A stretch of DNA of 64,000 nucleotides, from NCBI GenBank assembly GCA_963715825.1, contig CAVQSI010000002.1, forward strand, positions 248,001 to 312,000. Direction: 5' to 3'. The translations under genes and the position numbers were made by a program. Each line of letters begins with the position of its first letter. Within the stretch, counting starts at the first letter, position 1. The notes beneath the pieces are model-generated. The model saw only the letters and a list, made by a program, of their open reading frames with translations, searched no databases and was not told the DNA's origin. The stretch is from Sva-07 sp963715825 (lineage in GTDB: Bacteria; Actinomycetota; Acidimicrobiia; Acidimicrobiales; Ilumatobacteraceae). Shown piece after piece: positions 62,088 to 64,000 of this stretch.

Positions 62088-62411
62088 ATGGCTCCCCCGA
62101 AGCGAAAGACGGGCGGTGGACGGGTCACCCCGAAAGGGACGCGACCAGAGGACCGCTACGTCAGTACGAACAGCAGCGACAAGCACCAGGACCACCACGA
62201 GGTCGCGGCGTCATCTCGGTACACGCCCAAGGCGCAACAACGCCAGCTCGTCCCGCCGAACTGGATCCCGGTGATCATGCTGGTGCTGCTGATCGGCGGC
62301 GGCATCATGATCATGCTCCGCTACCTGGTCTTCACCGACAGCAACATCCCGACGCTGATCGGCCTCGTGATGATCCTCGGTGGCCTGTACACCGCCACCA
62401 AGTGGCGATAG
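62088..62411 (+). CDS. crgA: Cell division protein CrgA
   Basis: This 107-residue protein has a basic N-terminus (MAPPKRKTGGGRVTPKGTRP), a hydrophilic stretch, and two helices around NWIPVIMLVLLIGGGIMIML and TLIGLVMILGGLYTATKW, the CrgA signature. CrgA coordinates septum formation and recruits cell-wall synthases. It starts at the ATG 62088. Confidence 0.93.
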   Translation: MAPPKRKTGGGRVTPKGTRPEDRYVSTNSSDKHQDHHEVAASSRYTPKAQQRQLVPPNWIPVIMLVLLIGGGIMIMLRYLVFTDSNIPTLIGLVMILGGLYTATKWR

Positions 62412-62433
62412 CTGCCGCGTTCGCGCGGCAGCT
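62410..62433 (+). terminator. Hairpin terminator of crgA
   Basis: AGCTGCCGCG, loop TTCG, CGCGGCAGCT: a perfect 10-bp stem with a stable UUCG tetraloop that begins within the crgA stop codon. No U-tract follows. Confidence 0.75.
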
Positions 62434-62469
62434 GACATCGGGTCGAATCACGTCGGTGTGATCCCCCCA

Positions 62470-62495
62470 GGTTGTCCACACTGCTGTGGACAACC
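62470..62495. other. Inverted pair of actinobacterial DnaA-box-like sequences, or bidirectional terminator
   Basis: GGTTGTCCACA, loop CTGC, TGTGGACAACC form a perfect 11-bp palindrome between convergent genes. Each arm contains TTGTCCACA, which is the preferred DnaA box reported for actinobacteria. A terminator function is equally compatible with the position. Confidence 0.55.
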
Positions 62496-62520
62496 GACTG
62501 TTCCGGGTCGCCGACGCTGC

Positions 62521-62787
62521 TCACTCGAAGAGCGGAGCGACCTCGACCATGTCCTCGAGACAGTGCCGCGGGGGCGGTGGATCCTCATCGGGGGCCATCG
62601 TCAACCTCAATTCCACCCCGCAGACATCGCAGCGATACCTGCGGTTCACTTTGCGGAGCTCACCGGTCGGCGGCGGCTCGGGAGGCATCGACGTCATACT
62701 GCGCAGCATCATGATCCCGGTTTTCCACAAGACGTAGCCGAGGACCACGCCGACGCCCACCCAGATCACGGTCGAGAAGGCGGGCAT
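62521..62787 (-). CDS. Small membrane protein with a zinc-ribbon-like C-terminus
   Basis: This 88-residue protein starts MPAFSTVIWVGVGVVLGYVL (one helix), then has a Pro-rich linker and RRYRCDVCGVELRLTM with PPPPRHCLEDM. Three Cys and a His could hold a metal. The function is unknown. It converges on crgA and is divergent from the acyl-CoA synthetase gene, 58 bp away. Confidence 0.6.
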   Translation of the reverse strand: MPAFSTVIWVGVGVVLGYVLWKTGIMMLRSMTSMPPEPPPTGELRKVNRRYRCDVCGVELRLTMAPDEDPPPPRHCLEDMVEVAPLFE

Positions 62788-62845
62788 CGAGTCACGATAT
62801 CCGTTGCAGGTTTCCCCGAGCTGCTGGCCGTGTGACAATGAACAC

Positions 62846-64000
62846 ATGACGACGCTGACCCCACTGTCCACCATCGCCGACGTCGACGCCGCCGCTGCGG
62901 GTCGCACCGTGCCACGTGACTTCCTCGCCCTCGTGCGGGCCAACCCGGCATCGCCGGCGCTGCACTCGATGCGCGACGACGGCGGCTGGGACGCCTGGAC
63001 GCTGCAGGAATTCGCGGATCAGGTCGCCAAGGCCGCCGCCGGGCTCGCCGACGTCGGCGTCGGGGCGGGTGAGCAGATGCTGCTGATGATGCGCAACCGT
63101 CCGGACTTCCACTGGTTCGATGCCGCCGCGCAGTTCCTGCGGGCGACACCGGTGAGCATCTACAACTCGTCGTCGCCCGAGGAGATCCAGTACCTCGCCG
63201 GCCACGCCGAAGCGCGCGTCGCGATCGTCGAAGACGCCGGCTTCCTCGAGCGGATCCTGAAGGTGCGCTCAGAGCTTCCGGCGTTGGAGCGCATCTACGT
63301 GATCGAGCCGCCGGAGGGGCCGCTGCCCGACGGTGTGTTCGACGCCGCCGACCTCCTCGGCCACGGCAGCGCCGATCTCGAGGCGCTCGCGGCAGCGACC
63401 GAGCCCAGCGACATCGCCACGTTGATCTACACCTCGGGCACCACCGGCCCGCCCAAGGGCGTGATGATCAGCCAGTACAACATCGTGTACACGATCGAGA
63501 TCCTGAAGCGCTCGATCCACTTCGACGACTTCGTCGGCATGCGCGTGGTGTCCTATCTCCCGATGGCCCACATCGCCGAGCGGGCGGTCAGCCACTACCA
63601 GTCGATGATGCTGGGCTACAGCGTCTACTGCTGCCCCGACCCCAACCAGCTCACGATGTACCTCAAGGAGGTCCACCCGCAGCTCGCGTTCGGTGTCCCG
63701 CGTGTGTGGGAGAAGATCTACAACGGCGTCAACGCGGCGCTCGCCGCCGACCCCGACCGCAAAGCGAGCTTCGACGACGGCGTCAACGCCGCGATCGAGA
63801 TCCGTCGCTCGAACCTCGACGGCAACTTCACCGAGGAGCAGCAGGCGACGCTCGACTTCCTCGACAGCGTGGCGTTCTCCACCGTCCGCGCGCTCGTCGG
63901 TCTCGACGCCGTCGAGCTGGCGATCACCGGGGCAGCACCGATCCCGGTGCCGGTGCTCGAGTGGTTCAACGCGATCGGCGTGCCGCTCGCGGAGATCTAC
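62846..64000 (+). CDS. AMP-dependent acyl-CoA synthetase (FadD-like), cut by the window end
   Basis: The first 385 residues of an adenylate-forming enzyme are visible from ATG 62846. The motif LIYTSGTTGPPKGVMISQYN is the AMP/ATP-binding P-loop signature, preceded by SIYNSSSPEEIQYLAGHAEA and followed by VVSYLPMAHIAERA and FGVPRVWEKIYNGV, as in long-chain fatty acyl-CoA synthetases. It activates a fatty acid with ATP and CoA. The C-terminal domain lies beyond 64000. Confidence 0.93.
   Translation, partial: MTTLTPLSTIADVDAAAAGRTVPRDFLALVRANPASPALHSMRDDGGWDAWTLQEFADQVAKAAAGLADVGVGAGEQMLLMMRNRPDFHWFDAAAQFLRATPVSIYNSSSPEEIQYLAGHAEARVAIVEDAGFLERILKVRSELPALERIYVIEPPEGPLPDGVFDAADLLGHGSADLEALAAATEPSDIATLIYTSGTTGPPKGVMISQYNIVYTIEILKRSIHFDDFVGMRVVSYLPMAHIAERAVSHYQSMMLGYSVYCCPDPNQLTMYLKEVHPQLAFGVPRVWEKIYNGVNAALAADPDRKASFDDGVNAAIEIRRSNLDGNFTEEQQATLDFLDSVAFSTVRALVGLDAVELAITGAAPIPVPVLEWFNAIGVPLAEIY

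Overview
The window is high-GC DNA from a free-living actinobacterium. Gene content points to the class Acidimicrobiia, probably an Ilumatobacter-like marine lineage, but that is inference; no 16S rRNA is present. Support comes from the caa3-type oxidase cluster, the clpS-DUF2017 pair, the actinobacterial fhaA-fhaB-pstP-rodA-pbpA-pknB-trpG-crgA block, and very strong G/C preference at third codon positions.

Layout. (1) 1-12.2 kb, minus strand: a truncated response regulator, pdxH, serS and a long cytochrome c oxidase operon. It holds ctaB, a second copy of subunits I and III, a subunit IV-like fusion, ctaC with its own cytochrome c domain, ctaD, ctaE, subunit IV and ctaG. The second subunit I has lost all six heme/copper histidines. 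(2) 12.4-13.1 kb: clpS and DUF2017. (3) 13.4-23.7 kb, plus strand: a compact Tad/Flp pilus operon (prepilin peptidase, CpaB, a TadZ-like protein without a Walker A lysine, CpaF, TadB, TadC, a small Flp-like pilin, three TadE-like proteins) ending in a LysM-to-BTAD protein interrupted by a frameshift. (4) 24.0-34.2 kb: a thioredoxin-like lipoprotein with an in-frame UGA at its first catalytic cysteine (candidate selenoprotein), then a type IVa pilus locus (three pilins, PilT, PilD, PilC, PilB, two coiled-coil proteins). (5) 34.4-38.9 kb: a 5'-3' exonuclease-like protein, SRP RNA, tRNA-Ser(GGA), tRNA adenosine deaminase, and a DUF4388/small GTPase/Roadblock module. (6) 39.1-42.5 kb: a small island with an HTH protein, a PIN-toxin/HTH-antitoxin pair and a tyrosine integrase beside tRNA-Ser(CGA). 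(7) 42.5-53.2 kb: an alpha/beta hydrolase, an ABC exporter, three minor pilin-type proteins (one carrying a von Willebrand A domain), an aminotransferase, a CoA transferase and tRNA-Leu(CAG). (8) 53.5-62.4 kb: the growth and division kinase operon. (9) 62.5-64 kb: a small zinc-ribbon-like membrane protein and the start of an acyl-CoA synthetase.

Four intergenic sites carry clustered copies of a roughly 43-bp palindromic element with GCGATGAGCGA/TCGCTCATCGC arms (ten copies), a REP-like family.

Many conserved genes between 21 and 44 kb, plus pbpA at 57.8 kb, carry one or more single-base frameshifts. Because they hit conserved genes at random, I suspect sequence indels more than biology. Frameshifted genes are given as one span with the break marked, except the LysM/BTAD protein, which is listed as two entries.
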